Assembly (NCBI RefSeq): GCF_000317245.1
Contig: NZ_AJLJ01000064.1
Span: 62,001-126,000 of the forward strand
From: Fischerella muscicola SAG 1427-1 = PCC 73103
Lineage (GTDB): Bacteria; Cyanobacteriota; Cyanobacteriia; Cyanobacteriales; Nostocaceae
Direction of reading: 5' to 3'
Length of the DNA stretch: 64,000 bases
A program made the position numbers and the translations under genes. The notes under the pieces were generated by a model. It worked only from the letters and a program-made list of their open reading frames with translations. It did no database searches and had not been told where the DNA came from. The stretch's first letter is position 1, and every line of letters begins with the position of its first letter. This document shows, one piece after another, positions 32,674 through 41,832 of this stretch.

Positions 32674-35268
32674 CTACTTCGCCTTCGCTTCTAAATTTTC
32701 CAGACGACTTCTGAGTTCTTGGTTTTGTTGTTTGAGTTGATCGAGTTCCTCGCGTAGTTGTTTAACTGCGCTGTCTGTACCAATACTTTTTTGCACTTTG
32801 GCAATTTCTTCTTCAGCATAGCGACGCACCCGTCCGTCTGCTGTTTGATCACCAAGGGATTGCAAGATAGTGATGGCTTTGGGAGTTTCCATATTTCCCA
32901 AGGCTGTCAGAACTGCTACTTGAGTTAAAAAGAATCTTTCTTTAGCAAGTTCTGCCAAATGGTCTAAGATTCGTTCTACATTAGCAGGAGTTTGACCAAC
33001 AGAGACTGTACCTAATGCCCGAATTGCCGTCAAACGCAAAGGTTGAGGAACACCCGCTCTAGTGTATTCCAAAATTAGATTTAAGGCTGCTTCGGAAGTT
33101 TTAAGCTTGGCTAAACCAGCGATCGCTCCACTACGTACCACTTCATTCCAACCAGCTTTTTCTTCTAAAACTGTTTTTAGCAGTTTTAAAACTTTTTCTT
33201 CTTTGGGTTTTTCTTCCAAACTAGCAGCAGCAATTGTTCCAACGGCACGGGCTGCGGCTGCTTCTACATAGTAGCTAGCATCTCCATTCTCCACTACTTC
33301 TTTAACAGCCTTATAACTGGCGTGGGTTTTAATTGTTGCTAGTGCTTCAATTACAGCTCTACGCACGTATGAATTTTCATCTTTTAACCCTAGTACTAAA
33401 GCATCAAAAGCTTGATCTAACTTGATTTCTGCTAAATGAGCAGCTACTTCTACGCGCACACCCCAAAAAGGATCTTTTTGCAGTGCTGTTTCTAGTGCTT
33501 TGAGGACTTCTAATCCTCCTTTTTTCGCCAAGGCTTCAGCTGCGTAAATACGTGAAGTCGGATGGGGATCAAATTCTAACTGTGCTTTTAATTCTGGTAC
33601 TGGGTACTCCAAGGAAACTGTCTTCAAGAAATTATTGCCAACATCAAAGCTGACAAACAAGGGTTTCTCTTGCAGTGGAAAATAGAAAGTTTGTTCGCGT
33701 TCGTGAACCCGTACCTTGAAAATTTTTAACTCAGCAGGCGCACCATTTTCGGCATACCCAAAACCAATGGGAACTTTCAAGTCAAATAAATTACTATTAC
33801 TACCATTATGCTCAGATGCTGCTTGAGTTTGAGTCACTGTGATTTTAGCTAAGTTAGCATCACTATCCCAGGAGTAAGCTACTTTAAAATCAGGATGTCC
33901 ACCTCGATAAACATACTGGTCAAACAAGAATAAAAGATTACGTCCGCTTGCCTTTTCGATCGCCCGCAATAAATCTATTGTCTCTACAGTTTTATGGGCA
34001 TTATCCTGGACAAATGTCTGCATCGCTTGCCAAAACATTTCGTCGCCCAATTCCGTACGAATCATGTGATAAACACAAGACCCTTTTTCATAAATGTGGC
34101 GATCATAAAGTTCAATCGCTTCTCGGTAAACGTGTGTCACCATCGGGCGGCGATACCGCCCACTATCTTCTGCTAGATAGCTGCGGGCTTCTCCTAAGCG
34201 ATAATAGGCTGCTTCATCTGCACCATACTCATGTTCTGTCCACATTACCTCAGAGTAAGAAGCCATACCCTCTTTTACCCAAGCATGAGACCAGTGCTTG
34301 ATGACAACCAAGTCACCAAACCATTGATGCGCCAGTTCGTGGACTACTAAACTTTCTGTGTTGCGGTTATCTAATGCCGCTTTAGCATCCAGCAAACATC
34401 TATCTGTCAACAGTGTGGTAGAGGTATTTTCCATACCACCAAAGATGAAATCATCAACGCAGACTTGAGCATACTTGGGATAGGCGTAAGCATAGCCATA
34501 TTTTTCACTCAAAAACTCCATCATGCGCGGAGTTTTGCCCATACTACGTTTGGCGTCTGCTTCTCGTCCTTTTTCCACGTAGTAGGTGACAGGTTTGCCA
34601 TTCCACTCATCGCGAATTTCTGCAAAATCACCTACAGCTAATGTCATCAAGTAGGTGGGATGAATTTGTTGTTGCGACCAGTGGTATACTTTATCATCGC
34701 CATTTTCTTCTGTAGCAATGAGTTCACCGTTGGAAATGGCAATTAGGGGTTTGGGAACCCGGACACGAATTTCGGAAGTAGACAATTGTCCTGGATAGTC
34801 AAAGCAAGGAAACCAGAAGCGTGAATCTTCATCTTCACCCTGTGTCCAAACTTGAGTAGGTTTGTGGGGATAATGTTTTTCTGGTTGGATGAAGTAGATC
34901 CCTCGTTGGGGCTTTTGGACAGAGTAGGCGATCGCGATCGCAATTCGTTTATTGGCAATAGTTGATGAATGCAGTTGAACCGATAATTTTTGACCGTCGT
35001 AATCAAACTTTTGGCTAACTTCATCCACCAAGACAGATTCAATGTTCAAGTTAACAGCATCTAATATCAAACGGTCAATACCATTACGGATAGGCAACAA
35101 AGTAATATTGCACTGACCTTGAACGCTTTGGTTAGGAATATCTAAATTCAGATCTAGAAAAATATGTTCAACCTGTCCAGGACGATCAGGGTTATAGTGT
35201 GGTTTGGCCCCTGGTAACTCAAAAGATTTGTAACGCTGATTTTCTGTATCAAAAAAATAATAAGACAT
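32674..35268 (-). CDS. M1 family aminopeptidase with C-terminal HEAT repeats
   Basis: An 864-residue zinc metallopeptidase. GGMENTS (277-283) is the substrate-anchoring GxMEN motif; HELAHQ at 310-315 with Glu333 (VKEGMASY) forms the zinc site HEXXH-x18-E. After the catalytic region, residues about 570-830 are HEAT-like repeats (for example DENSYVRRAVIEALATIK), and the last 30 residues are coiled coil. It removes N-terminal residues from peptides; no signal peptide is seen, so cytosolic. The HEAT tail resembles TATA-factor/aminopeptidase-type architectures and may regulate substrate access. Confidence 0.92.
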   Translation of the reverse strand: MSYYFFDTENQRYKSFELPGAKPHYNPDRPGQVEHIFLDLNLDIPNQSVQGQCNITLLPIRNGIDRLILDAVNLNIESVLVDEVSQKFDYDGQKLSVQLHSSTIANKRIAIAIAYSVQKPQRGIYFIQPEKHYPHKPTQVWTQGEDEDSRFWFPCFDYPGQLSTSEIRVRVPKPLIAISNGELIATEENGDDKVYHWSQQQIHPTYLMTLAVGDFAEIRDEWNGKPVTYYVEKGREADAKRSMGKTPRMMEFLSEKYGYAYAYPKYAQVCVDDFIFGGMENTSTTLLTDRCLLDAKAALDNRNTESLVVHELAHQWFGDLVVIKHWSHAWVKEGMASYSEVMWTEHEYGADEAAYYRLGEARSYLAEDSGRYRRPMVTHVYREAIELYDRHIYEKGSCVYHMIRTELGDEMFWQAMQTFVQDNAHKTVETIDLLRAIEKASGRNLLFLFDQYVYRGGHPDFKVAYSWDSDANLAKITVTQTQAASEHNGSNSNLFDLKVPIGFGYAENGAPAELKIFKVRVHEREQTFYFPLQEKPLFVSFDVGNNFLKTVSLEYPVPELKAQLEFDPHPTSRIYAAEALAKKGGLEVLKALETALQKDPFWGVRVEVAAHLAEIKLDQAFDALVLGLKDENSYVRRAVIEALATIKTHASYKAVKEVVENGDASYYVEAAAARAVGTIAAASLEEKPKEEKVLKLLKTVLEEKAGWNEVVRSGAIAGLAKLKTSEAALNLILEYTRAGVPQPLRLTAIRALGTVSVGQTPANVERILDHLAELAKERFFLTQVAVLTALGNMETPKAITILQSLGDQTADGRVRRYAEEEIAKVQKSIGTDSAVKQLREELDQLKQQNQELRSRLENLEAKAK

Positions 35269-35936
35269 TGATGCCTACTGACCTTTTAATCCTGATAACT
35301 ATTAACGGATTTAGTTAACAAAAAAGAAAAATGAAGTAAAAAATGAAAAATTGCTACATAGTACACTTTTTCCAAATCGACTCTTGATGCTCCCTGATAT
35401 CATTTAGTCAAGAGTGTCCTACGCTCTATTTGGTTTTCATTGAGTAAAAATACTCCAAAGCGTTATATAGCTTTAGGATAGCTTGTTGCTATTGTTAATA
35501 TTAATTTTTTTTCGATGAAGAACAGAAAAATTCTCATAATTTATCTTCATACTTGTGTGTGAGTTTAGGATTTATTGACAATTTAGGTTAAATAATTTAC
35601 TAATTAAAGCAGTAAATCCAACTACAAGAGTCGGGAAAACAATCAAACCAAGCACCCTAAATAAAATCTTCTACATGTCTTGATGACAAATTCACGAAAA
35701 AACAATAATAGAATAAAAGTGCTTGAAACAAAAACTTAATGTTTAGAATTCGTGATAAAGTGGCAGCCACAGTTGTAGCAAAAAATCAAAAAACCAAGAT
35801 AAAAGAAGAAGGGGTAACGGAAAGGTTAAAGCATGAACCGCTAACCCTTTTGACTATAGGGCAGAGATGAAAATTAATTTAGAATAATTTAATTATTTGA
35901 AAAGCTAATAATTGCTATAAGAGAATCGAAATTACA
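35269..35936. other. Gene-free region between two divergent genes
   Basis: 668 bp, AT-rich. I see an imperfect inverted repeat AAGGGGTAACGG / CCGCTAACCCTT near 35808-35850. A 27-codon hydrophobic frame on the minus strand (35572-35655) was considered and rejected. It should hold the promoters of the aminopeptidase and rsmB genes. Confidence 0.45.
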
Positions 35937-37469
35937 TTGCAACATCAAAGATCTAAAAACCAAAATATTTCACCTCGCCAACTAGCTTTTATTGCGTTGC
36001 GGGAAGTTCACAAGGGAGCTTATGCTGATATAGCACTAGACCGAGTATTGCCTAAAACAGACATAACACATGGCGAAATTGGTGTAAGGAGACTCAGCGA
36101 TCGCCGTCTAGTGACAGAATTGGTCTATGGCTGCACCAGAAGACAGCGTACTCTTGATGCCATCATCAATCAACTAGCCACAAAGAAGTCTCATCAGCAA
36201 CCCAAAGATCTCCGCACAATTCTGCATCTAGGTTTATATCAGTTGCTGTATCAAGAACGAATTCCTCCTAGTGCTGCTGTTAATACTACTGTGCAATTAG
36301 CAAAGGAAAACGGTTTTGCTGGGCTGGCTGGTTTCGTAAATGGTTTATTGCGCCAATTTATTCGCCTGGTAGAGGAAGCGGGGGGAGGAGATGGGAGACA
36401 AGGGGGACATAGGAGACACGAGGACGCGGGGAATAATGATGAAATACTCTCCGTGTCTCCCACTCATTTCTTCACCGCGTCTTCACAAGCGTCTCCCACT
36501 CACACCTTCACCGCGTCTTTTTTACAGCTACCAGAAAACCCTGTGGAACGTTTGGGTATTTTACATAGTTTTCCGGACTGGATTATTCAAGTTTGGGTAG
36601 ATCAATTTGGTGTTACTGAAACAGAGAAACTGTGTATATGGATGAACCAAACCCCAACAATTGATTTGCGGGTGAATCCACTCCGGGCTGATTTAGAAAC
36701 AGTAGAAACAGCATTGCAAGCAGTTGGTGTTTCTTGTCAACTTCTTCCCCACCTACCACAAGCTTTAAGATTACTTAGTCATCCAGGCCAAATTCAAAAT
36801 CTTCCTGGTTTCAGTGAAGGTTGCTGGAGTGTCCAAGATAGTAGCGCTCAATTGGTTGGTCATTTCCTTGATCCCCAACCAAAAGAAGTAGTGATTGATG
36901 CTTGTGCTGCGCCTGGTGGTAAAACTACTCATATTGCCGAGTTAATGCAGGATACAGGAAAAATTTGGGCGTGCGATCGCACTCCTTCTCGGATGCGGAA
37001 ACTCAAACAAAACATTCAACGACTTCATCTTAAGTCTATAGAGATTTGCGTTGGTGACAGCCGCAATTTACCTCAATTTCGCAACTCTGCTAATAGTGTT
37101 TTATTAGATGCACCTTGTTCTGGTTTGGGGACTCTACATCGTCACGCTGATGCACGTTGGCGACAAACACCAGAGTCTGTACAAGAACTTTCACTACTAC
37201 AAAAAGAACTTATTTCACATACAAGTAATTTTGTCAAGTCAGGGGGAGTGTTAGTTTATGCTACCTGTACATTGCATCCAGCCGAAAATGAAGCTGTTAT
37301 TGAGTCATTCTTAGCAGAAAACCCAGATTGGAAAATAGAGAATTCGAGCCAAGATATATGTTTTTATAGGTATTCCACGTCACAAGGCTGGCTGAAAGTA
37401 TTACCCCACCAACATGATATGGATGGCTTTTTCATGGTTCGTTTAAGAAAAACCAATGATTCAGGGTGA
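35937..37469 (+). CDS. rsmB: 16S rRNA (cytosine-967-C5)-methyltransferase, with in-frame repeat insertion
   Basis: A 510-residue enzyme, longer than the usual 440-450. The N-terminal NusB-like RNA-binding domain starts at SPRQLAFIALREVHKGAYADIALDRVL; the RsmB/Sun catalytic domain has the SAM loop DACAAPGGKTTHIAELM and the catalytic LDAPCSGLGTLHR and ATCTLHPAENE cysteine motifs. Between the domains about 50 residues (about 147-196; GGGDGRQGG to PTHTFTASF) come from an intergenic-type repeat inserted in frame. The start TTG 35937 is the best available; no ATG lies near. The insertion falls in the linker, so activity is probably retained. Confidence 0.9.
   Translation: MQHQRSKNQNISPRQLAFIALREVHKGAYADIALDRVLPKTDITHGEIGVRRLSDRRLVTELVYGCTRRQRTLDAIINQLATKKSHQQPKDLRTILHLGLYQLLYQERIPPSAAVNTTVQLAKENGFAGLAGFVNGLLRQFIRLVEEAGGGDGRQGGHRRHEDAGNNDEILSVSPTHFFTASSQASPTHTFTASFLQLPENPVERLGILHSFPDWIIQVWVDQFGVTETEKLCIWMNQTPTIDLRVNPLRADLETVETALQAVGVSCQLLPHLPQALRLLSHPGQIQNLPGFSEGCWSVQDSSAQLVGHFLDPQPKEVVIDACAAPGGKTTHIAELMQDTGKIWACDRTPSRMRKLKQNIQRLHLKSIEICVGDSRNLPQFRNSANSVLLDAPCSGLGTLHRHADARWRQTPESVQELSLLQKELISHTSNFVKSGGVLVYATCTLHPAENEAVIESFLAENPDWKIENSSQDICFYRYSTSQGWLKVLPHQHDMDGFFMVRLRKTNDSG
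36376..36525. repeat. Repeat element inserted in frame in rsmB
   Basis: A G-rich GGGAGACAAGGGGGACA tract, an inverted repeat GGAGACACG (36412-36420) / CGTGTCTCC (36452-36460), then two 31-base copies of a CTCCCACTCA-type unit at 36453 and 36489, spaced exactly 36 bases (12 codons). The tract matches the intergenic family near 7.2 and 32.6 kb. Confidence 0.8.
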
Positions 37470-37526
37470 ATACTGTTAGCGGTTGTAAGATTTCAAGAAG
37501 GGCAGTGTGAAATATAGGAGGCTGTG

Positions 37527-37952
37527 ATGTCAGTGAACTCCAGTAATGTCAAAAACTTAGTTAAAATTCTGATTGGGGCAGCTTGGATCGATGGCAGAAT
37601 CCAGCCGGAAGAAAGACAATATCTGCATCAAATAGCCCAAGAGAAGGGAGTAGCTAGCGATCCGGATATTAAGCCTTTATTATACGAGTTAGTTCCTGTA
37701 AAACCAATCGAATGCTACAACTGGGTAAAAGAATACCTGGGTGAACATCCAAGTATGGAAGATTGCCAAAACCTGATTCAAGCTATCAGTGGTTTAATTT
37801 ACACTGATGATGAAGTGGCAATAGAAGAAGCAAAACTACTGACGAAATTACAGCAATTATCTAACCAAGAGCAATCAACCCAAGCCGGATTGAATGCCCT
37901 TCTCAAACAAATTCAAAAGCTTTACCGTCGTTGGGTTGAAATTCAAAATTAA
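37527..37952 (+). CDS. TerB-like domain protein
   Basis: 141 residues from ATG 37527, chosen because GGAGG lies five bases upstream. All-helical; VKILIGAAWIDGRIQPEERQYLHQIAQEKG and ISGLIYTDDEVAIEEAKLL carry the acidic D-G-x-x-x-x-E metal-binding pattern repeated twice, as in TerB/DUF533-type proteins. The family is tied to tellurite resistance and membrane stress in other bacteria, but cyanobacterial members are of unknown role. It follows rsmB on the same strand after 57 bp and may be co-transcribed. Confidence 0.78.
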   Translation: MSVNSSNVKNLVKILIGAAWIDGRIQPEERQYLHQIAQEKGVASDPDIKPLLYELVPVKPIECYNWVKEYLGEHPSMEDCQNLIQAISGLIYTDDEVAIEEAKLLTKLQQLSNQEQSTQAGLNALLKQIQKLYRRWVEIQN

Positions 37953-38035
37953 CCTGTCATTTGTTATTTGTCTATTGTCATTTGTAATTAACCAATGACT
38001 AATGACTAATAACCAATGACTATTTAACTGCTTGC

Positions 38036-38245
38036 TTACACACCAGGGGTTTCATCTTTGTCAACCTTGGGAACAAAGTCAGGACGATTTTTATCTTCCC
38101 AACCCACGGGACGCTTGGAGTTATACCAAGCAATCGAACCAATAGTAACAGCAGCAATAAAGCCTACAACATAAACCGCAGTGAAAGCAAAGGGGAAATG
38201 AGGTTCGTTAGCTGCTTGTGCTGCTGTTTGCATCAATAAGTTCAT
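38036..38245 (-). CDS. Small single-helix membrane protein, possibly Psb35-like
   Basis: 69 residues with AGGAG nine bases before the ATG. One transmembrane helix (FAFTAVYVVGFIAAVTIGSIAW) is followed by YNSKRPVGWEDKNRP and an acidic soluble tail. This layout and the YNSKRPxGWE sequence are strongly conserved-looking and cyanobacterial. From memory it resembles the Ssl2148/Psb35 protein associated with the CP47 module of photosystem II, but I cannot verify that. It is at least a small thylakoid-type membrane protein. Confidence 0.72.
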   Translation of the reverse strand: MNLLMQTAAQAANEPHFPFAFTAVYVVGFIAAVTIGSIAWYNSKRPVGWEDKNRPDFVPKVDKDETPGV

Positions 38246-38421
38246 GAGTATAATCTCCTAGAATAAGTAACACTACTTAAAAACTTATAAAAAGAGCATA
38301 CCATCCACATCCATCACAAGTCAGAGGCAAGGGAGGATATTAGTAATGGTCAATTGTCAATAGTCAATTGTCCTCCTTTTCCCCCTCGTCCTCTTAGTCC
38401 CCCAATCTCCGAATCCCCATC

Positions 38422-40887
38422 TCATTGTGAGGAACTTGGCTTGAGTCTCTCTCGCCAAGAAGATGTGGGTGTAGAACTAGAAGAATTGTTACCAGATGAC
38501 GTAGATCGTAAGCGAGGAGTTACAGACGCAGAAGAATTGGAATATTGTCTATATCGTCGCCGTGGTTGGGATGACGAAGATTCACTATTTGCAACTGATT
38601 CAGAATTGTTATACCGACGCCGATAAGTTTTTTGGGAATTAGAGTCGTCAGTTGCTTGCTGTTCTCGGTAGCGGCGTCTGAGTCGTCTTGGGGTTTGTTC
38701 TTGCTGCTGTTCGTAGTTTCTTCTGTATCTTCTTCTGCGAGATGAGCGGCGATCGCTATCATCAGAATCTGTTTGTTGATTTTCCCGATCCGAATTTCTA
38801 TTGTTAGAAGGTGCAGGAGGATTAATAATTCGTTTCGCTTTAATAGGTTGGGCTTTGATAATGCCTTTGCGACCTTCTAGTTTAGGCCGTTCGGGAAATT
38901 TTTCAACTGGTATTTCTGCTGTTGCTTTTTCCATAAATTCATGCCAGGTATAGGCAGCGGTACTGCTACCACCTCCAGTTGGTTTATTATCGTCATTTCC
39001 CAACCATACACCTGTTACCAACTGAGGTATAAAGCCAATAAACCACAAATCCCTAGCCTCATCAGTAGTACCAGTTTTACCTGCAACAGGTCTATCATTG
39101 AGTTGGGCAGCACCACCAGTACCTTGATTGACCACATTACGTAACATCCAGGTCATAATCGCGGCGCTTTCTGTATCTAATGCCCGTTTAGGCTGATAAT
39201 TATCTCTCCAGATCACCTTACCTTGGCGGTTGAGAATCCGAGTAATGCCGTGGGGTTCTACGTGTAATCCTTGAGTAGCAAAGGAACCGTAGGCACTGGT
39301 TAATTCTAATAAGTTAACTTCGTTCGAGCCGAGAGCTAAAGAATACACAGGCTTCAGTTCCGATTGAATTCCCATGTCATGGGCAAGTTTAATTGTCGGC
39401 TCAAATCCAATATTCATCAACACCTTCACCGCAATAATATTTACTGACTTGGTGAGGGCATCTCTCATATTCATCCAACCATGAAAACTCTCACTGAAGT
39501 TTTTCGGCTCATAGCCATCCACAATTAAGGGTGCATCTTCATAACCATCATATGGATTCTTACCAGTAGCTATAGCTGTTGCATACACAAATCCCTTAAA
39601 AGTCGAGCCTGGCTGCCTTTTTGCCTGGGTAACTCGATTAAACTGGTTTTTACCAAAGTCTTTTCCCCCCACCATGGCTTTAATAACGCCAGTCCGGGGG
39701 TCGATCGCCACTAAAGCAGCTTGTTTAAAGTTTTCCCAGCTACCTTGGTTACGTAAAGTTTTATCAACAGCTTCTTCTGCTGACTTTTGCCAAGACAGGT
39801 TGAGGGATGTTTCCACCGTCAAACCACCTGCATTCAAAACCTCTGGCGAAACATATTTCGGTAATTCTTTCTGGATATAGCTAATAAAATAGGGTGCTTC
39901 CACTTGCCAGCGTTTGGGTGGACTGGGTCTAACAGCCAATTTTTCGGCGATCGCTATGTCTCTTTCAATTGTTGTAATATACCCGTCTTCATACATTCTT
40001 TCTAAAACTAGATTCCGGCGCTGTTGGGCAGATGCTAGATTTACTTGGGGTGAAAAACGATTTGGGGCGGGAGGTAAAGCAGCGATAGTTGCCATTTCCC
40101 CCAAGGTGAGTTCATGCACTGGTTTACTAAAGTACACTGACGCCGCATCCGCAATACCATAGGCTCCTGAACCCAAATATACTAGATTCAGATAACGCTC
40201 TAAAATTTGGTCTTTTGATAATTGGTCTTCGATTTTCTGTGCTAAACGAGCTTCTTTGAGCTTACGCCAGATTGTCCGTTCTTGTTTGAGAAAGAGAATT
40301 CGTGCTAGCTGTTGCGTGATACTGCTACCACCTTCTACGACATTTTGCGATCGCAAATTATTTAAAACTGCTCTGACAATTCCTTGGGTATCAACACCAC
40401 TGTGCTTGTAAAATCTTCTATCTTCTGAAGCGATAAAAGCTTTTTTGAGTTTATCTGGTATTTCCTCTAATTTGAGCTGTTCTCTAGTTGCTTCTCCCTG
40501 CTGTTGCAAAATTGTCCCATCGGCAGCTTTGATGGTTAGTGTTTGCTCTCTGACAACAGCACTTAATTCGTTTTTATTTGGTAATGTTTGGTCAATAGAC
40601 CACACTCCATAACAAATAGCAGCAACTCCGCCGCTTACACCCAAGCCAGCCCAAAACCAATAACGACGGTATAGGGGTTTATGACTACCAGGAAGCTTGG
40701 CAACTACTTGAGTTAATACCTGTTTGGCTTGCTCTAGCTTTGTTAGTGGTCGGTTCTCGTCATGGTTTTGTTCATTTGTGTATTCCTCATTTTCTTGGGG
40801 AACACCAGCTGTTGAGCCAGATTTTTCTGTTTGAGGTTCACTCGATTTTGTTGTTCTTTCTTTAAACCAGGAGGTAAACTTCGCCAC
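38422..40887 (-). CDS. Class A penicillin-binding protein (PBP1A type)
   Basis: An 821-residue bifunctional peptidoglycan synthase. A membrane segment lies at about 75-100; the glycosyltransferase domain (about 130-300) has EDRRFYKHSGVD, GGSSITQQLARILFL and KIEDQLSKDQILERYLN; the transpeptidase domain has the active Ser in PGSTFKGF, SVN and KTGTTDEARDLW. The last 150 residues are disordered, with repeated Tyr-Arg-Arg motifs (RRRRYRRN, RRRYRE, TYRRRYN, RRRYRQ) in Ser/Gln-rich sequence. GTG start with GAGGAG upstream. It builds the cell wall at the inner membrane. Confidence 0.93.
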   Translation of the reverse strand: MAKFTSWFKERTTKSSEPQTEKSGSTAGVPQENEEYTNEQNHDENRPLTKLEQAKQVLTQVVAKLPGSHKPLYRRYWFWAGLGVSGGVAAICYGVWSIDQTLPNKNELSAVVREQTLTIKAADGTILQQQGEATREQLKLEEIPDKLKKAFIASEDRRFYKHSGVDTQGIVRAVLNNLRSQNVVEGGSSITQQLARILFLKQERTIWRKLKEARLAQKIEDQLSKDQILERYLNLVYLGSGAYGIADAASVYFSKPVHELTLGEMATIAALPPAPNRFSPQVNLASAQQRRNLVLERMYEDGYITTIERDIAIAEKLAVRPSPPKRWQVEAPYFISYIQKELPKYVSPEVLNAGGLTVETSLNLSWQKSAEEAVDKTLRNQGSWENFKQAALVAIDPRTGVIKAMVGGKDFGKNQFNRVTQAKRQPGSTFKGFVYATAIATGKNPYDGYEDAPLIVDGYEPKNFSESFHGWMNMRDALTKSVNIIAVKVLMNIGFEPTIKLAHDMGIQSELKPVYSLALGSNEVNLLELTSAYGSFATQGLHVEPHGITRILNRQGKVIWRDNYQPKRALDTESAAIMTWMLRNVVNQGTGGAAQLNDRPVAGKTGTTDEARDLWFIGFIPQLVTGVWLGNDDNKPTGGGSSTAAYTWHEFMEKATAEIPVEKFPERPKLEGRKGIIKAQPIKAKRIINPPAPSNNRNSDRENQQTDSDDSDRRSSRRRRYRRNYEQQQEQTPRRLRRRYREQQATDDSNSQKTYRRRYNNSESVANSESSSSQPRRRYRQYSNSSASVTPRLRSTSSGNNSSSSTPTSSWRERLKPSSSQ

Positions 40888-41133
40888 GTCAGCTCCTCAC
40901 TTCCAGTAGTTCTAACCTAACCACCATCAAATTTTCAGATTGGTACACAACGTTTGTGTTTGTACAGTATCCTAATAAATTATTAGCTTAATTCACTATA
41001 TAACAAATTAATTTTTTTGAAATTAATATAAATAAATTTGCAGAATTTTATACCTGATATTCAGTAATATTTGGAGTTGTAAAATTGTCGAAAATGTTTA
41101 CACACAAAAAACCCCAGGTAAAGACAATAAACA

Positions 41134-41637
41134 ATGCCCAATACAGATGACAAGAAGCGTGTTGCAGTTGCTCTAGGTAGTAATCTTGGAGATTCCTACA
41201 CAATTTTAGAAACGGCTATAGAAAATTTGGTGCAAATACCAGGTATTATTTTAGAAGCGAGATCCAGTTGGTACCAAACTAAAGCTATAGGACCACCACA
41301 ACCAGATTATTTAAATGGTTGTGTAATTCTCCAAGTTGAAATTGCACCATATTTATTATTGGCAAGCTTGCTAGAAATAGAAACAAAATTTGGACGTGTC
41401 CGGAAAGAGCGTTGGGGTCCCCGCATATTGGATTTGGATTTATTGTTATATGATGACTTAATTTTAAATACGCCAAAACTCCAAATTCCCCATTCTAGAA
41501 TGCGGGAACGTGCTTTTGTCTTAGTACCGTTAGCAGAAATTGCGCCAAATTGGGTAGACCCGGTTTCCGGACGCTCAATTCTGGATTTGAGTAAAGATAT
41601 AGACTGTTCTGAAGTACATTTACTCACCAATGTATGA
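41134..41637 (+). CDS. folK: 2-amino-4-hydroxy-6-hydroxymethyldihydropteridine pyrophosphokinase
   Basis: A 167-residue folate-pathway kinase that transfers pyrophosphate from ATP to the pterin. Seen: VAVALGSNLGDSY, the SSWYQTKAIGPPQPDYLNG loop, GRVRKERWGPRILDLDLLLYDD with the two catalytic Asp residues, and HSRMRERAFVLVPLAEIAP. Standard length. It is followed at 41659 by a strong hairpin and, 195 bp on, by the Nudix gene on the same strand. Confidence 0.95.
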   Translation: MPNTDDKKRVAVALGSNLGDSYTILETAIENLVQIPGIILEARSSWYQTKAIGPPQPDYLNGCVILQVEIAPYLLLASLLEIETKFGRVRKERWGPRILDLDLLLYDDLILNTPKLQIPHSRMRERAFVLVPLAEIAPNWVDPVSGRSILDLSKDIDCSEVHLLTNV

Positions 41638-41658
41638 TATTACACTAAGACAATAGTG

Positions 41659-41706
41659 GTGTGGAGAAGTCAACGACTCAGGTTTAAAGACCTGGGACTT
41701 CCACAC
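41659..41706. repeat. Strong compound hairpin, IS200/IS605-end-like
   Basis: GTGTGGA-(GA)-AGTC pairs with GACTTCCACAC (41696-41706), and CAGGT (41679-41683) pairs with ACCTG (41690-41694) inside. No T run follows, so it is not a typical terminator. The layout recalls the subterminal hairpins of IS200/IS605 elements, but no transposase or TnpB is present; identity is tentative. Confidence 0.5.
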
Positions 41707-41832
41707 AATACCAGCGAGTGTTTGATGACGATATTGAGTGTGTAAGAATTAAGATTAATTTACGATTTCCCTTACACCTTGAAAATCCATAAATCCTTTT
41801 TCTAGTGATTTTTAGTCTTAAAAACTTCTATT

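Noticed and set aside
32477-32740. Plus-strand frame at the manC end and low-complexity tract
   Set aside because: The frame overlaps manC and then runs through Cys/Pro-rich low-complexity repeat.
35572-35655. 27-codon hydrophobic minus-strand frame starting at GTG
   Set aside because: Its start has no spaced ribosome site and the DNA around is AT-rich, so a hydrophobic frame is expected by chance; no match with known small photosynthetic subunits.
38354-38626. Plus-strand frame opposite the PBP1A tail
   Set aside because: It is the antisense shadow of the Arg/Ser-rich repeat region, with no ribosome site.
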